Source of the DNA: Neobacillus cucumis
GTDB taxonomy: Bacteria > Bacillota > Bacilli > Bacillales_B > DSM-18226
Length of the DNA stretch: 64,000 nt
NCBI RefSeq assembly: GCF_016107705.1
Contig: NZ_JAEHGC010000008.1
Location: forward strand, 62,001 to 126,000
Direction of reading: 5' to 3'
Shown here: piece by piece, positions 9,007 through 17,940 of the stretch
Layout: every line of letters begins with the position of its first letter
How positions within the stretch are numbered: position 1 is the first letter of the stretch
The notes under the pieces: model-generated
The model's input: the letters and a program-made list of their open reading frames with translations, nothing else
Database searches by the model: none
Told to the model about the DNA's origin: nothing
Made by a program: the position numbers and the translations under genes

Positions 9007-9474
9007 ATGAAGATGCATCTTGATGAAAAAATATGGCTTACCTTAAGCTTCGGAATGATAATGATTTTTATGTTAATTACCGGGTATCAAGCATTTGCTT
9101 TAGAAATGGGTCCTCCAAGTAATATGGAAACGATTGACCCGCAAAAAGTGGATCAAACAGCGCCATTCGATAAACCTGGTATTAAGCAAATAGGCGAAAA
9201 AGAATACGAAGTCGTAATGACGTTACAAGCTTTTAGCTTTAATCCTGGAAATATCGAAGTACCTGCAGGATCTACTGTACATTTTACCCTAACCTCAAAA
9301 GATGTGGTGCACGGATTCGAAGTGGCGGGAACAAATTTAAACACAATGATTGTACCGGGACATATTCAAAAAATCACACAAAAATTTGAAAAGCCGGGTA
9401 CCTATTTAGTTTTATGTAATGAGTATTGTGGAGCCGGTCACCAAATGATGAGTACAACAATTAAGGTGAAATAA
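9007..9474 (+). CDS. Heme-copper oxidase subunit II with CuA site (ba3-like)
   Basis: A 155-residue protein with one N-terminal membrane helix (about residues 11-31) and an extracytoplasmic cupredoxin domain. The binuclear CuA site is complete: HGFEV supplies the first histidine, and CNEYCGAGHQMM (about residues 138-149) gives the two cysteines, the carbonyl Glu, the second histidine and the methionine. The single helix and short length are typical of B-family oxidases, in which subunit IIa completes the fold. It accepts electrons from a cytochrome c or similar donor and passes them to subunit I, whose gene starts 14 bases downstream. A strong GGGGGG ribosome site precedes the ATG. Confidence 0.93.
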   Translation: MKMHLDEKIWLTLSFGMIMIFMLITGYQAFALEMGPPSNMETIDPQKVDQTAPFDKPGIKQIGEKEYEVVMTLQAFSFNPGNIEVPAGSTVHFTLTSKDVVHGFEVAGTNLNTMIVPGHIQKITQKFEKPGTYLVLCNEYCGAGHQMMSTTIKVK

Positions 9475-9488
9475 AGGAGGGAAGTACA

Positions 9489-11186
9489 GTGGAAACAGGG
9501 ATACCGCAAACTGGAAATTCAAAAACAGTAAATGGAAAAATCAACAAAGTAATGGGGATTAGCCTTGAGGATGCAAGGCTGTCAAAATCATATATATTTG
9601 TCGCGTTTGCAGCAATACTTCTCGGTGGTATATTAGGACTTGTGCAAGGACTGAATCGTGCAGGGCTTTTAGAATTACCATCATGGGTGAACTATTATCA
9701 AGTCTTAACTGCACATGGATTATTATTAGTAGTTGTTTTAACAGCATTCTTTACCATTGGTTATTTCTATGCGGCACTTTCACATAACTTAGGCGGGCTT
9801 CTGCCAAAAGTAAGAATGATGGCCTGGATTGGTTTTGGAGTGAAAATTGTTGGATTTGTTTTAGCCGTTATACCGATCATCATGGGTGATGCATCTGTCA
9901 TGTACACCTTCTATCCGCCAATGGCAGCTGCACCAATGTTTTATATTGGATTAGCATTAATTGTTGTAGGTGTTTGGATGTGTGCATTTGGAGCCTTTAT
10001 CCAAGTGGCTAATTGGAGAAAGAATCACAAAGGACAGCATGTTCCAATTCTTTCATACTTCGCAACTGGTGTATTTATTCTTTTATTCTTCGGTTCCCTT
10101 CCAGTGGCAATCGAAGTAATCGTCATGATTATCCCTTGGTCATTCGGATGGGTTAAGACGATTAACGTTATGGTGGCTCGTACACTCTTCTGGGCGTTTG
10201 GACACACATTAGTTAACATCTGGTATTTAACGGCGGTTTCTGCATGGTATGTCTGCGTTCCAAAAATAATCGGTGGAAAGCGCTGGAGTGACGTATTAAC
10301 CCGTGTTGTTATTATTGCATTAGTTATCATGAATATTACCGGTGGATTCCACCACCAAATCGTTGACCCTGGTATTAAAGAATCCATTAAATTCATGCAC
10401 GTATTTATGAGTTTAGCAATTGGATTCCCGTCTTTAATGACTGCATTCGCATTGTTTGCTGTATTTGAACGTACTGCAAGAAAGAAAGGCGGAAAAGGAC
10501 TAGTTGGCTGGTATAAAATGATGCCTTGGAAAGATGTTCGCTTCCTTGCTCCATTTATCGCAATGGTTGCTTTTATTCCAGCTGGTGCAGGCGGTATTGC
10601 CCAAAGCACAAACCAGTTAGACCAAGTAGTTCATAATACAATGTGGATTGTCGGACACTTCCACTTAACACTCGGAATGTCTGTTGTCATGACTTTCTTT
10701 GGAATCAGTTATTGGTTAGTTCCATATATCTCAAAACGTGTTCTAACTCCGCAAATCAATCGATTGGGCTTAATCCAAACTTGGGTTTGGACCATTGGAA
10801 TGGTTTGTATGTCAGGAGCCATGCACTGGGTAGGTTTACTCGGTTCTCCACGGAGAACTTCTTTTACAACCTACGGTGACAATGCAACCGCATTAAGCTG
10901 GAGCCCGTATCTGTTTTTCTTGGCAATTGGCGGAACATTGTTAATGATTGGTGTTATCCTCCAAGTAGTTGCCGTATTTAATATGATGTTCTTGGCACCT
11001 AAAGGCGAAACCGAATTTCCAATTGCCGAAGAGGAAGAAAACGCAACTAAAACACCTTATATTACAGAGCGTTGGGGACTATGGATTGTAATCATGCTGA
11101 TTGTTGTTGCGATGGCCTATGTCATCCCGTTAACTGAATTTATTGTAAATGCACCTCCGGGTTCACCACCATTTAGAACTTGGTAA
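9489..11186 (+). CDS. B-family heme-copper oxidase subunit I, possible NO reductase
   Basis: A 565-residue, roughly 13-helix catalytic subunit starting with GTG behind AAAGGAGGG. It aligns well by eye with Thermus ba3 CbaA. TAHGLL supplies a low-spin heme histidine, GFHHQIVDPG gives two CuB histidines, and VVHNTMW plus VGHFHLTLGM supply heme ligands. The first CuB histidine is His239 in GHTLVNIWYL. Oxygen reductases of this family have a tyrosine four residues later, covalently linked to that histidine; here it is Asn243. The K-channel tyrosine at Thermus position 244 is also replaced, by valine. Loss of this tyrosine is the mark of nitric oxide reductases that evolved from oxidases. The reaction could be 2 NO to N2O rather than O2 to water. 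This is inference from two residues. Confidence 0.9.
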   Translation: METGIPQTGNSKTVNGKINKVMGISLEDARLSKSYIFVAFAAILLGGILGLVQGLNRAGLLELPSWVNYYQVLTAHGLLLVVVLTAFFTIGYFYAALSHNLGGLLPKVRMMAWIGFGVKIVGFVLAVIPIIMGDASVMYTFYPPMAAAPMFYIGLALIVVGVWMCAFGAFIQVANWRKNHKGQHVPILSYFATGVFILLFFGSLPVAIEVIVMIIPWSFGWVKTINVMVARTLFWAFGHTLVNIWYLTAVSAWYVCVPKIIGGKRWSDVLTRVVIIALVIMNITGGFHHQIVDPGIKESIKFMHVFMSLAIGFPSLMTAFALFAVFERTARKKGGKGLVGWYKMMPWKDVRFLAPFIAMVAFIPAGAGGIAQSTNQLDQVVHNTMWIVGHFHLTLGMSVVMTFFGISYWLVPYISKRVLTPQINRLGLIQTWVWTIGMVCMSGAMHWVGLLGSPRRTSFTTYGDNATALSWSPYLFFLAIGGTLLMIGVILQVVAVFNMMFLAPKGETEFPIAEEEENATKTPYITERWGLWIVIMLIVVAMAYVIPLTEFIVNAPPGSPPFRTW

Positions 11187-11201
11187 AAAGCAGGTTGAAA
11201 A

Positions 11202-11234
11202 AGAGATAGCTCGAGGGTTGGGCTATCTCTTTCT
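11202..11234 (+). terminator. Hairpin after subunit I
   Basis: AGAGATAGC (11202-11210) pairs perfectly with GCTATCTCT (11222-11230), followed by the short tract TTCT. The weak T-run suggests partial termination, so the Sco gene downstream may still be co-transcribed at a lower level. Confidence 0.6.
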
Positions 11235-11288
11235 ACTCTATAGGGAAAAGTACAAAGGTAAAAACAAAAGGTTTGGGAAGTGATCTCC

Positions 11289-11921
11289 GTGATCAAGCGT
11301 TGGCATAGTAAAGTAGCAGTTTCTATTGTTATATTATTTGGTTTTGTTTTGTTCTACACGGGAACAGATGGGTTTCATGCATTTACTGCGGAAACAGCAA
11401 GAGTAAATAAACTAATCGAAAATAAACCGAAATTCCCCAATGTTACCTTAGAGGATAGCAATGGAAGGAAATATTCAATTTCTGAATTTGAAGGAAAATA
11501 TGTATTTATTACATTTTTATATACATCATGTACGAGTGTTTGTCCGCAACTAGAAATGAATATGTCTCAGGTTTATCAAAAGCTGCCGAAAAAATATATC
11601 GGCCGGGACATTGTTTTCTTAAGTATCAGTTTTGATCCAACGAGGGATGACCCTGCCGCATTGGACAGATATAAGAATGCCTTTCATAGTGATGGGGAAA
11701 CCTGGAGAATGGCAAGGATTCCAAACAAGACGGAGCTGGATGCCTTGTTAAAAGAGTTTGGAGTGATTGTCATTCCTGATGGAAAGGGGAATTTTACCCA
11801 TAATACTGCTTTTTACTTAGTGGATCCGAAGGGCAGTTTAGTTAATGTTATGGATTATAAAAAAATTAATGAAACAGCAAAGACACTCGGAAACATACTT
11901 GAAAATAAAACGGGGGAGTAA
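11289..11921 (+). CDS. SCO1/SenC family copper chaperone
   Basis: A 210-residue thioredoxin-fold protein with an N-terminal membrane anchor (about residues 9-28). The copper-binding CxxxC is seen as CTSVCPQLE (near residue 80) and the conserved histidine as HNTAFYLVD (near 170). Sco proteins load or reduce the CuA site of subunit II, so its place behind the CuA oxidase operon fits. GTG at 11289 is preferred over GTG at 11280 because GGGAAGTGAT (11275-11284) gives a sensible ribosome-site spacing only for the later start. The next gene follows after 3 bases. Confidence 0.9.
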   Translation: MIKRWHSKVAVSIVILFGFVLFYTGTDGFHAFTAETARVNKLIENKPKFPNVTLEDSNGRKYSISEFEGKYVFITFLYTSCTSVCPQLEMNMSQVYQKLPKKYIGRDIVFLSISFDPTRDDPAALDRYKNAFHSDGETWRMARIPNKTELDALLKEFGVIVIPDGKGNFTHNTAFYLVDPKGSLVNVMDYKKINETAKTLGNILENKTGE

Positions 11922-11924
11922 TCA

Positions 11925-12482
11925 ATGAAACAGTTTATTTATGGTTTGCTTTTATATATTGCCTTAATGATTCCCCCTGTTGCTCATTTTTTAGAATCGA
12001 TTATGATTGTGCATATGCATATGCAAATGCCGCTTTTGGTTTTTTCCGGATTTTTAATGGCACGGTTATTTCAACTACAGTTTCCCCGTTTTTTTGAAAA
12101 ATGGAATAGCAATGGGGTTCCGGGGATACTATTATTTTTAATCATAGCTGTTTATTGGACGATACCGAAAACAATGGATGAAACCTTAACTATCCAAAGT
12201 GCAGAAATTTTTAAATTTATTAGTTTACCATTCTTAGCTGGGATATCCCTCCGTGATAGTTGGAAAAAACTTCGCTCGACAGGAAAAAACATGGTTATTA
12301 TCTTTTTTACCATTAAATATTTTGGTATGGGTTGGTTATACATTGAATCCCCCGTACAATTATGTAATAACTATTTGATCATTGACCAATTAACTCTGGG
12401 CTGGGGATTTTTGACAACGGCCATTTGCTTAGTCATCTATTTAATCTACACCGCTGTGATTGATCGTTCGAAATATGAGTAA
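11925..12482 (+). CDS. Membrane protein, possible oxidase assembly factor
   Basis: A 185-residue protein with five or six hydrophobic helices. It starts 3 bases after the Sco gene with GGGGGAG just upstream, so the two are one unit. I do not recognise the family with confidence. The second helix carries a His/Met-rich stretch, VHMHMQMP, and a later segment has LCNNYL followed by DQLTLGWG. This recalls the HMxxHM and Asp-Gln motifs of CtaG copper-assembly proteins, but the similarity is only local. Together with the Sco gene and the CuA enzyme, a part in copper or heme delivery is plausible. It could instead be an unrelated small membrane protein. Confidence 0.7.
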   Translation: MKQFIYGLLLYIALMIPPVAHFLESIMIVHMHMQMPLLVFSGFLMARLFQLQFPRFFEKWNSNGVPGILLFLIIAVYWTIPKTMDETLTIQSAEIFKFISLPFLAGISLRDSWKKLRSTGKNMVIIFFTIKYFGMGWLYIESPVQLCNNYLIIDQLTLGWGFLTTAICLVIYLIYTAVIDRSKYE

Positions 12483-12693
12483 AATAGAGGGACAGTAATT
12501 AATTTCTAACAAGGTAAGGAGTGTGTCTGCTCTTTTTTCTTTTTCCAAAAACTATTAATTTTAGTTTGATTTATTTTTTAACACGAAATGAATTAAATGT
12601 TGTAAAATAGTCATAAGATTATCATTATTATGTAAATATAATTCATGATAAAAGATTAATGGTAGGATAGGAACCTGGATAGGAGATAGGAAG

Positions 12694-13764
12694 ATGAAAG
12701 AATTACAAATTGAAGTTACACTTAGTTCAACAAGAAAACAAAAACCAGACTTTGACAACCTTGTGTTTGGAACGGTCTTTACGGACCATATGTTTGTCTG
12801 GGATTACACAGAGGGAACGGGCTGGCATGATCCGCAAATTATTCCTTATCAACCAATCACTCTCGATCCTGCGGCAATGGTTTTTCATTACGGTCAAACA
12901 GTTTTTGAAGGACTAAAAGCCTATTTGACAAAAGATGAGCAGGTTTTGTTATTCAGACCTGATGAAAATATGAAGAGGTTAAATCGCTCAAATGACCGTT
13001 TATGCATGCCGCCAATTGATGAGGAATTGGCATTAAGCGCATTAAAGCAATTGATCAGCATTGACCGGGAGTGGATTCCTGGGGTTGAAGGCACATCCCT
13101 TTATGTTCGTCCATTTATGATTGCAACAGAACCACATCTTGGCGTTTCACCTTCAAAAAACTACCGATTTATGATTATTCTTTCACCAGTAGGTGCTTAT
13201 TATAAAGAAGGAATTAACCCGGTTAAAATTGCGGTTGAAAGTGAGTATGTTCGTGCAGTAAAAGGTGGAACAGGGAATGCGAAAACAGCTGGTAACTATG
13301 CAAGTAGTTTAAAGGCTGGAGAAATTGCTTATCAGAATGGATACTCTCAGGTGCTTTGGCTGGACGGGAAAGAACAGCGCTACATTGAAGAAGTCGGAAG
13401 TATGAATATCTTCTTTAAAATCAATGGAGAGGTTGTTACCCCTGAATTAAATGGCAGCATTTTAGAAGGAATCACTAGAAAATCAATTATTGAGCTTTTA
13501 AAATACTGGAATGTACCGGTGGTTGAACGGAAAATTTCAATCGAGGAAATTCAGCAGGCATGTCATGAAGGTACTTTAGAGGAAGCTTTCGGGACAGGAA
13601 CAGCAGCTGTTATTTCACCAATCGGGGAACTCCTTTGGAAAAAAGAAAAAATGGTTGTCAATAACGGCGAAATTGGTTCAGTATCCCAAAAACTCTATGA
13701 TTCATTGACTGGAATTCAAAATGGAACCCAGCCAGATCCGTTTGGCTGGACAGTTAGAGTATAA
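12694..13764 (+). CDS. ilvE: Branched-chain amino acid aminotransferase
   Basis: A 356-residue class IV PLP aminotransferase that interconverts Leu, Ile and Val with their 2-keto acids, using glutamate/2-oxoglutarate. Family blocks are FHYGQTVFEGLKAY (about residue 69), RPFMIAT, the PLP lysine region GGTGNAKTAGNYASS (about 190-204) and GTLEEAFGTGTAAV. Length matches the fungal/Bacillus-type enzyme. AGGAGATAGGAAG precedes the ATG. The 211 bases upstream have no T-box signature. It is a single-gene unit with its own terminator and appears to be a housekeeping gene unconnected with its neighbours. Confidence 0.93.
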   Translation: MKELQIEVTLSSTRKQKPDFDNLVFGTVFTDHMFVWDYTEGTGWHDPQIIPYQPITLDPAAMVFHYGQTVFEGLKAYLTKDEQVLLFRPDENMKRLNRSNDRLCMPPIDEELALSALKQLISIDREWIPGVEGTSLYVRPFMIATEPHLGVSPSKNYRFMIILSPVGAYYKEGINPVKIAVESEYVRAVKGGTGNAKTAGNYASSLKAGEIAYQNGYSQVLWLDGKEQRYIEEVGSMNIFFKINGEVVTPELNGSILEGITRKSIIELLKYWNVPVVERKISIEEIQQACHEGTLEEAFGTGTAAVISPIGELLWKKEKMVVNNGEIGSVSQKLYDSLTGIQNGTQPDPFGWTVRV

Positions 13765-13787
13765 ATGTAAATATATCTAAATTAAAG

Positions 13788-13823
13788 AAAGGCATCCGCT
13801 GTAAATTTGCGGATGCCTTTTGA
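13788..13823 (+). terminator. Intrinsic terminator after ilvE
   Basis: AAAGGCATCCGC pairs with GCGGATGCCTTT around a 9-base loop, followed by TTGAG. The symmetric A and T runs could let it act for the minus-strand germination operon as well. Confidence 0.85.
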
Positions 13824-13863
13824 GTATCTCGGTGTAAGTAAAGGTGGTAAACGATAAGTGGAA

Positions 13864-14949
13864 CTAGCCTTTTTCTCTAACTATACCCACGACCAGCAAT
13901 AATAGCGGAATAAAAAGACCAAAAGGGAGGGAAAATGCTGTCCACCATTCAGCTTGTAAATCTGACTCAACAATATTTTTATTTATAATAAGGGAGAGAA
14001 CAAGCGTGATGAACCCTAGAGGAAAAGTTAAACATTTATATTCTCTAAGTTTTAAAATTTGACCCATACTTAAAACCGATGCATAAAAATAAAGTGTGAT
14101 TTTAATATAAGTTGTCGTGAACCATATGAACGCCATAACTGCTTCAATACGCTGCCAAATGCCGCCGATATTGATTTTTAGTGCAAGGACATAGGTTACA
14201 AATTGCTGATTTTCAGAAAAATAAGTTCCGAGGCACAAAATACTAACCAATGTAACCAGTGCTAACACACTTCCACCCATTAAGGTTCCAAGCAAAAAGG
14301 ACTTTTTCGCCCTTGTTGTTTGGTTTACAGCAGGGAAGACCATTAAAAACAACACTAATTGCAAATAAGGGGTTCCAAGGGATTTAATTGCTGTTCCTAT
14401 TACAGGCTTCATTCCATTTCCTAATATTGGCTGTAATTGCTGGAATTGAAACATCGGGAAAATCGAAATGATGAAAATAACAAAAAGTAACAAAATGAAT
14501 GGAAAGAAAATTTCAAAAGCGCGTGAAAAAGGTTCTAGTCCATAACGGACGCCCATTATCACAATGATGATAAAAAGAAAATGAATCGCTAGAATGGGAG
14601 TATCCGGCAGGATTTGTATGGTAACGAAATCACCGATTTGTCGAACAAAATTGGCAGTACTAAGAAAAAAATAAATAAAATAGAGAAGGGAAATGATTTT
14701 TCCAAGCGATTTTCCAAATATTTTTTCGCTATACTCAGCAAGGTTCATCGTTGGAAAACGACTTCCTAATGTATTGAATAGGAATACTAGTAATAGTCCC
14801 AACCCAACCACAAGAATATTTGCTAGCCATGCATCTTGTTTCGCACTATGTATAAGTCCGGATGGGACATACAAAATACTGCCGCCGACTATAAATAAAG
14901 CAACCATTATTGTAAATTGATGAGGTGAAATCTTACCCTTCTCAAGCAT
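13864..14949 (-). CDS. GerB-type germinant receptor permease subunit
   Basis: A 361-residue protein with about ten transmembrane helices, in the GerAB/ArcD/ProY endospore germination family (APC superfamily fold). The N-terminus ISPHQFTIMVALFIVGGSIL and the GLIHSAKQDAWLA block are family marks. B subunits bind germinant amino acids or sugars in the spore inner membrane. It is last in a minus-strand operon after two C-type genes, with GTGAGGA 6 bases before the ATG. Such operons are normally made late in the forespore under sigma-G; no promoter was assigned. It is 43 bases from the upstream C gene. Confidence 0.9.
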   Translation of the reverse strand: MLEKGKISPHQFTIMVALFIVGGSILYVPSGLIHSAKQDAWLANILVVGLGLLLVFLFNTLGSRFPTMNLAEYSEKIFGKSLGKIISLLYFIYFFLSTANFVRQIGDFVTIQILPDTPILAIHFLFIIIVIMGVRYGLEPFSRAFEIFFPFILLLFVIFIISIFPMFQFQQLQPILGNGMKPVIGTAIKSLGTPYLQLVLFLMVFPAVNQTTRAKKSFLLGTLMGGSVLALVTLVSILCLGTYFSENQQFVTYVLALKINIGGIWQRIEAVMAFIWFTTTYIKITLYFYASVLSMGQILKLREYKCLTFPLGFITLVLSLIINKNIVESDLQAEWWTAFSLPFGLFIPLLLLVVGIVREKG

Positions 14950-14992
14950 GCTTGTTCCTCACTTTTCCAATTGGGATTAATCCCTTAAAGAC

Positions 14993-16195
14993 CTATTTAT
15001 TTTCTATTTTATTAAGTGGAGAATTATTGATTGTACCAGTTTGCCGGATCTTCATATCAACCTTGACGGTTACAGGCATCTGTGAAAACGTTTGGTCCCA
15101 ATCCTTTTTATATTTTACCCAATCATTTTGTGCAGAACGACCCAGTGCTTCACCGAATCCGAAAATATCCGTTTGGTAGTCTTTTTGAATATGGTGTATT
15201 GCCGTTTTAATGATTTTAGTAAGCTCTTTTTCTGATTCTTTTTCTATATAGGAAATTGATTTTGGATTAGTTAAATCTAAGCCCTGACATTCAACTTCGG
15301 CAACATTTCCTTTTATTTTAGCCTGTACAAACCCATGTGGCTCTCCCTTAATCATCTCTGTCTTTAGTTTAGATTTTGTGTGAACCACCTCAATTACTAC
15401 TTTTCCACCTTGTGGGCATTTTATATATCCTACGCTGCTCTTCACTTTTCCTAAGGCGTAATGAACTGCTCTACCTTCTCTTTCATTCATCCATCCAATC
15501 AGTTTATCATGTTTAAAGATCGCCATTCCTTTATACTGCAGGATGGTTTTTGGTTTTGTCTGATCTAAATTTGTATTCGTTTCACCTGCATGTTCGTTTC
15601 CTATTATTTCAATACCAGTTAAGATAGGGTTATTCCCTTCGCTCACCATATTAGAGGTTAGCTTATCTAATGTAACCCCCTCGGTTGGAGACCATGAGTT
15701 CGCTGAAGTCTCGAGTGAGGCAAATAAACTATTCGCTGGAATTTTTTCTAATGGAGTTAATATTTTTAGAACATTTGCTGCTTTAGAATTCTTGGATACA
15801 GCAATATAAAAATCATTACGTACTTCTGAATTTCTTAATAGGAGGTCAATGGTTTCACCAATCCCTTCTTTTGCTAACTTTTCTCCGATGACAAGAATTC
15901 GTAAGTGGGCAAAATAAAGCTTTCTCGGGGCAACCGTTGTTACTCTCCTTATTGCTTCGAATAATGTATCTCCCTTGCTTTGATAAACGACTACTGGTGC
16001 TTTTCCACTGCCGCCTTTCTTAGAAGCAATTTCACTTGGATTCACCACTTGAGCCGTTATAATAAATTGATCATTTTCTTTATCTATTCCTAATCCTAAT
16101 AAAATGGAAAGTTCGTTTAATTCTCTTCGGTTCCAACAACCAGAAAGAAGGATAATAGAGCAGAAAAAAATAGTCATAAGGATTTTTCGTTCCAT
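14993..16195 (-). CDS. Ger(x)C family germination lipoprotein
   Basis: A 400-residue C subunit of a germinant receptor. A short signal peptide ends in the lipobox LLSGC at residues 16-20, so the protein should be diacylated and anchored to the outer face of the spore inner membrane. Family blocks after the cysteine are WNRRELNEL and GIDKENDQF, with the C-terminal FGFGEALGR. GGAGGA lies about 5 bases before the ATG. It is the second of two adjacent C-type genes on this strand and is clearly a diverged paralog of the one at 16242-17456. C subunits are needed for receptor function, though their exact action is unknown. Confidence 0.92.
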   Translation of the reverse strand: MERKILMTIFFCSIILLSGCWNRRELNELSILLGLGIDKENDQFIITAQVVNPSEIASKKGGSGKAPVVVYQSKGDTLFEAIRRVTTVAPRKLYFAHLRILVIGEKLAKEGIGETIDLLLRNSEVRNDFYIAVSKNSKAANVLKILTPLEKIPANSLFASLETSANSWSPTEGVTLDKLTSNMVSEGNNPILTGIEIIGNEHAGETNTNLDQTKPKTILQYKGMAIFKHDKLIGWMNEREGRAVHYALGKVKSSVGYIKCPQGGKVVIEVVHTKSKLKTEMIKGEPHGFVQAKIKGNVAEVECQGLDLTNPKSISYIEKESEKELTKIIKTAIHHIQKDYQTDIFGFGEALGRSAQNDWVKYKKDWDQTFSQMPVTVKVDMKIRQTGTINNSPLNKIENK

Positions 16196-16241
16196 ATAAA
16201 TCCTCCAATCTGAATTAAAGATTCAAAAGCAGATCATTTAT

Positions 16242-17456
16242 TTAAGAAGCAGGTTTGTCCTTAATGTCATTAAGAGGAGAGTTTTTAATCATACCTATGT
16301 CATGTAAATTTACTGTTACTTCTATTTCTACCGGCATGGTTTCAAAGATTTGTATCCAATCATTTTTGATTAAATGCCAGTAGTCCGGGTTGGAACGGCG
16401 GAGAGCTTCACCAAAACCAAATGGATCTATCTTATATTTCTTTTGTGAAGCATTTATAGCCATGCGAATGTTTTGTTGAATTTTTTCCTCTGTTTTTATT
16501 TCTAACTGACTGATTGTCTCTGGTTTTGTTAAATCCAGTGTTTTACACTGTACATTCCCAACATTACCTTTTGCCTCTATCTTTATCATTCCATTTGGCT
16601 TGGGGTCTAAAATCGTTGTTTTTAAATCAGCATTTGTATGAATCAATTCAATATCGGCTTTCCCTTTTTTTGGACAGGGTATGGTTACAATCGTATCTTT
16701 AACATTTCCTAAAGCATAGTTTAGGCCTTTGCTTTCGTTATCATGTAACCAGCCGATTAATTTATCCTTGCGAAATACACCAATTGCATCATATTGTAAA
16801 AATGCAGCTGGTTTAGAGTGTTGCGTATTCTCTAAGGTTTCTCCTGTTTGAAAATTTCCTTTAAGCATAATTCCAGTTAATTTAGCATTCATACCTTCAC
16901 TTAATATATCGTAAATCAATTGATCCAGCGTGATTGGCAGGGTTGGTGCCCATTCTTTTTCTGATGTCAGAAGCGAATCAAATAATTGTTGGACTGGTAT
17001 TTTTTCCATGGTAGTTACTATTTTTAAGATATCTCCTGCTTTATTATTTTTAGCTACTGTAATATAAAAATCTGTTCGCATCTCTGGATCCCTTGATAAA
17101 AAGTCTAATGTTTTTCCAATCCCCTTTTTTGCTAATTCCTCTCCAAACACAAGAAGCCGAAGATGGGAAAAATATAGTTTTCTTGGTGAAACTGTAGTTA
17201 TTTTTCTAATTGCCTCGAACAATGTATTCCCCTTTTCTTGATAAACAACTACGGGTGAGTTTCCACTTGTTCCTTGTGATTCAGCAATTTCTCCGGGATT
17301 AACGACTTGTGCAGTCACGATAAATTTACCATCTTCTTTATCAATCCCCATTCCAATCACAATGGCTAGTTCATTTAATTCTTTTCGGTTCCAACATGAA
17401 GTGAGAAAAATAATAGAGCAGATTGAAAGGGTGATGAAAAGGAAATTTCGGTTCAT
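16242..17456 (-). CDS. Ger(x)C family germination lipoprotein, second paralog
   Basis: A 404-residue lipoprotein, first gene of the minus-strand operon. The lipobox FLTSC and the following WNRKELNELAIVIGMGIDK show the family, and FGFGEALRR is the C-terminal match. AAAGGAG is 8 bases before the ATG. Comparison by eye with the next gene shows colinear similarity along the whole length, so the pair arose by duplication, but identity is moderate and the copies are not recent. Two C subunits upstream of a single B gene, with no A gene in the same operon, is an unusual arrangement. One copy may pair with the separately transcribed A or B genes nearby. Confidence 0.92.
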   Translation of the reverse strand: MNRNFLFITLSICSIIFLTSCWNRKELNELAIVIGMGIDKEDGKFIVTAQVVNPGEIAESQGTSGNSPVVVYQEKGNTLFEAIRKITTVSPRKLYFSHLRLLVFGEELAKKGIGKTLDFLSRDPEMRTDFYITVAKNNKAGDILKIVTTMEKIPVQQLFDSLLTSEKEWAPTLPITLDQLIYDILSEGMNAKLTGIMLKGNFQTGETLENTQHSKPAAFLQYDAIGVFRKDKLIGWLHDNESKGLNYALGNVKDTIVTIPCPKKGKADIELIHTNADLKTTILDPKPNGMIKIEAKGNVGNVQCKTLDLTKPETISQLEIKTEEKIQQNIRMAINASQKKYKIDPFGFGEALRRSNPDYWHLIKNDWIQIFETMPVEIEVTVNLHDIGMIKNSPLNDIKDKPAS

Positions 17457-17689
17457 GCCATTACTCCTTTAAGCTTTGAAAGCTAGTTATATACTCCCCA
17501 AAATATGGCTGTTTAAGCAATTAAAAATAGTAATTATTTTTATGCCTCGACATAAGTCGTCAAAAGCCGGTTAGAACAATTTGTTAAGTATACAAATGGA
17601 AAAGAATGGTTCATTAAATAATTGGATATTTTAATAAGAAAATGAATTGGGAAAATAAGGCGATGAAATTTAAATAAGGAGAATGTCAG

Positions 17690-17923
17690 ATGCTAGGTGT
17701 TGCGGGGACAATAGTGGCAGCCATTTTGATGATGGCTTTTGAAATTCCTAACCTGTGGAAAAAAAAGTTAAGGAAAGAATTATGGGTATTTTCTATTTTA
17801 ATGCTTATGGCTGTAGGATTAGGTATAGCACAAAGTTTAGATTTACAGATTCCGAATCCACTCAATGGAATTACGATTGTTTTTAAACCATTAAGTGATT
17901 TTGTTTATGGGATGCTTAAATAA
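17690..17923 (+). CDS. Small membrane protein, germinant receptor D subunit type
   Basis: A 77-residue protein with two hydrophobic segments (about residues 3-18 and 28-48) separated by WKKKLRKELW, then a C-terminal amphipathic part ending in FVYGMLK. Proteins of this size and topology occur in many ger operons and have been described as D subunits that modulate receptor sensitivity (for example GerKD, GerUD). AAGGAG lies 8 bases before the ATG, and the GerB-type gene starts 17 bases after its stop, so it is operon-leading. The family call rests on size, topology and context. Confidence 0.7.
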   Translation: MLGVAGTIVAAILMMAFEIPNLWKKKLRKELWVFSILMLMAVGLGIAQSLDLQIPNPLNGITIVFKPLSDFVYGMLK

Positions 17924-17940
17924 ACGTGGTGGAGCCTATC

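Noticed and set aside
12483..12693. T-box or leader-peptide attenuator before ilvE
   Set aside because: No T-box sequence, no Leu/Ile/Val-rich leader peptide and no strong terminator. The hairpin near 12520-12540 has only a few pairs.
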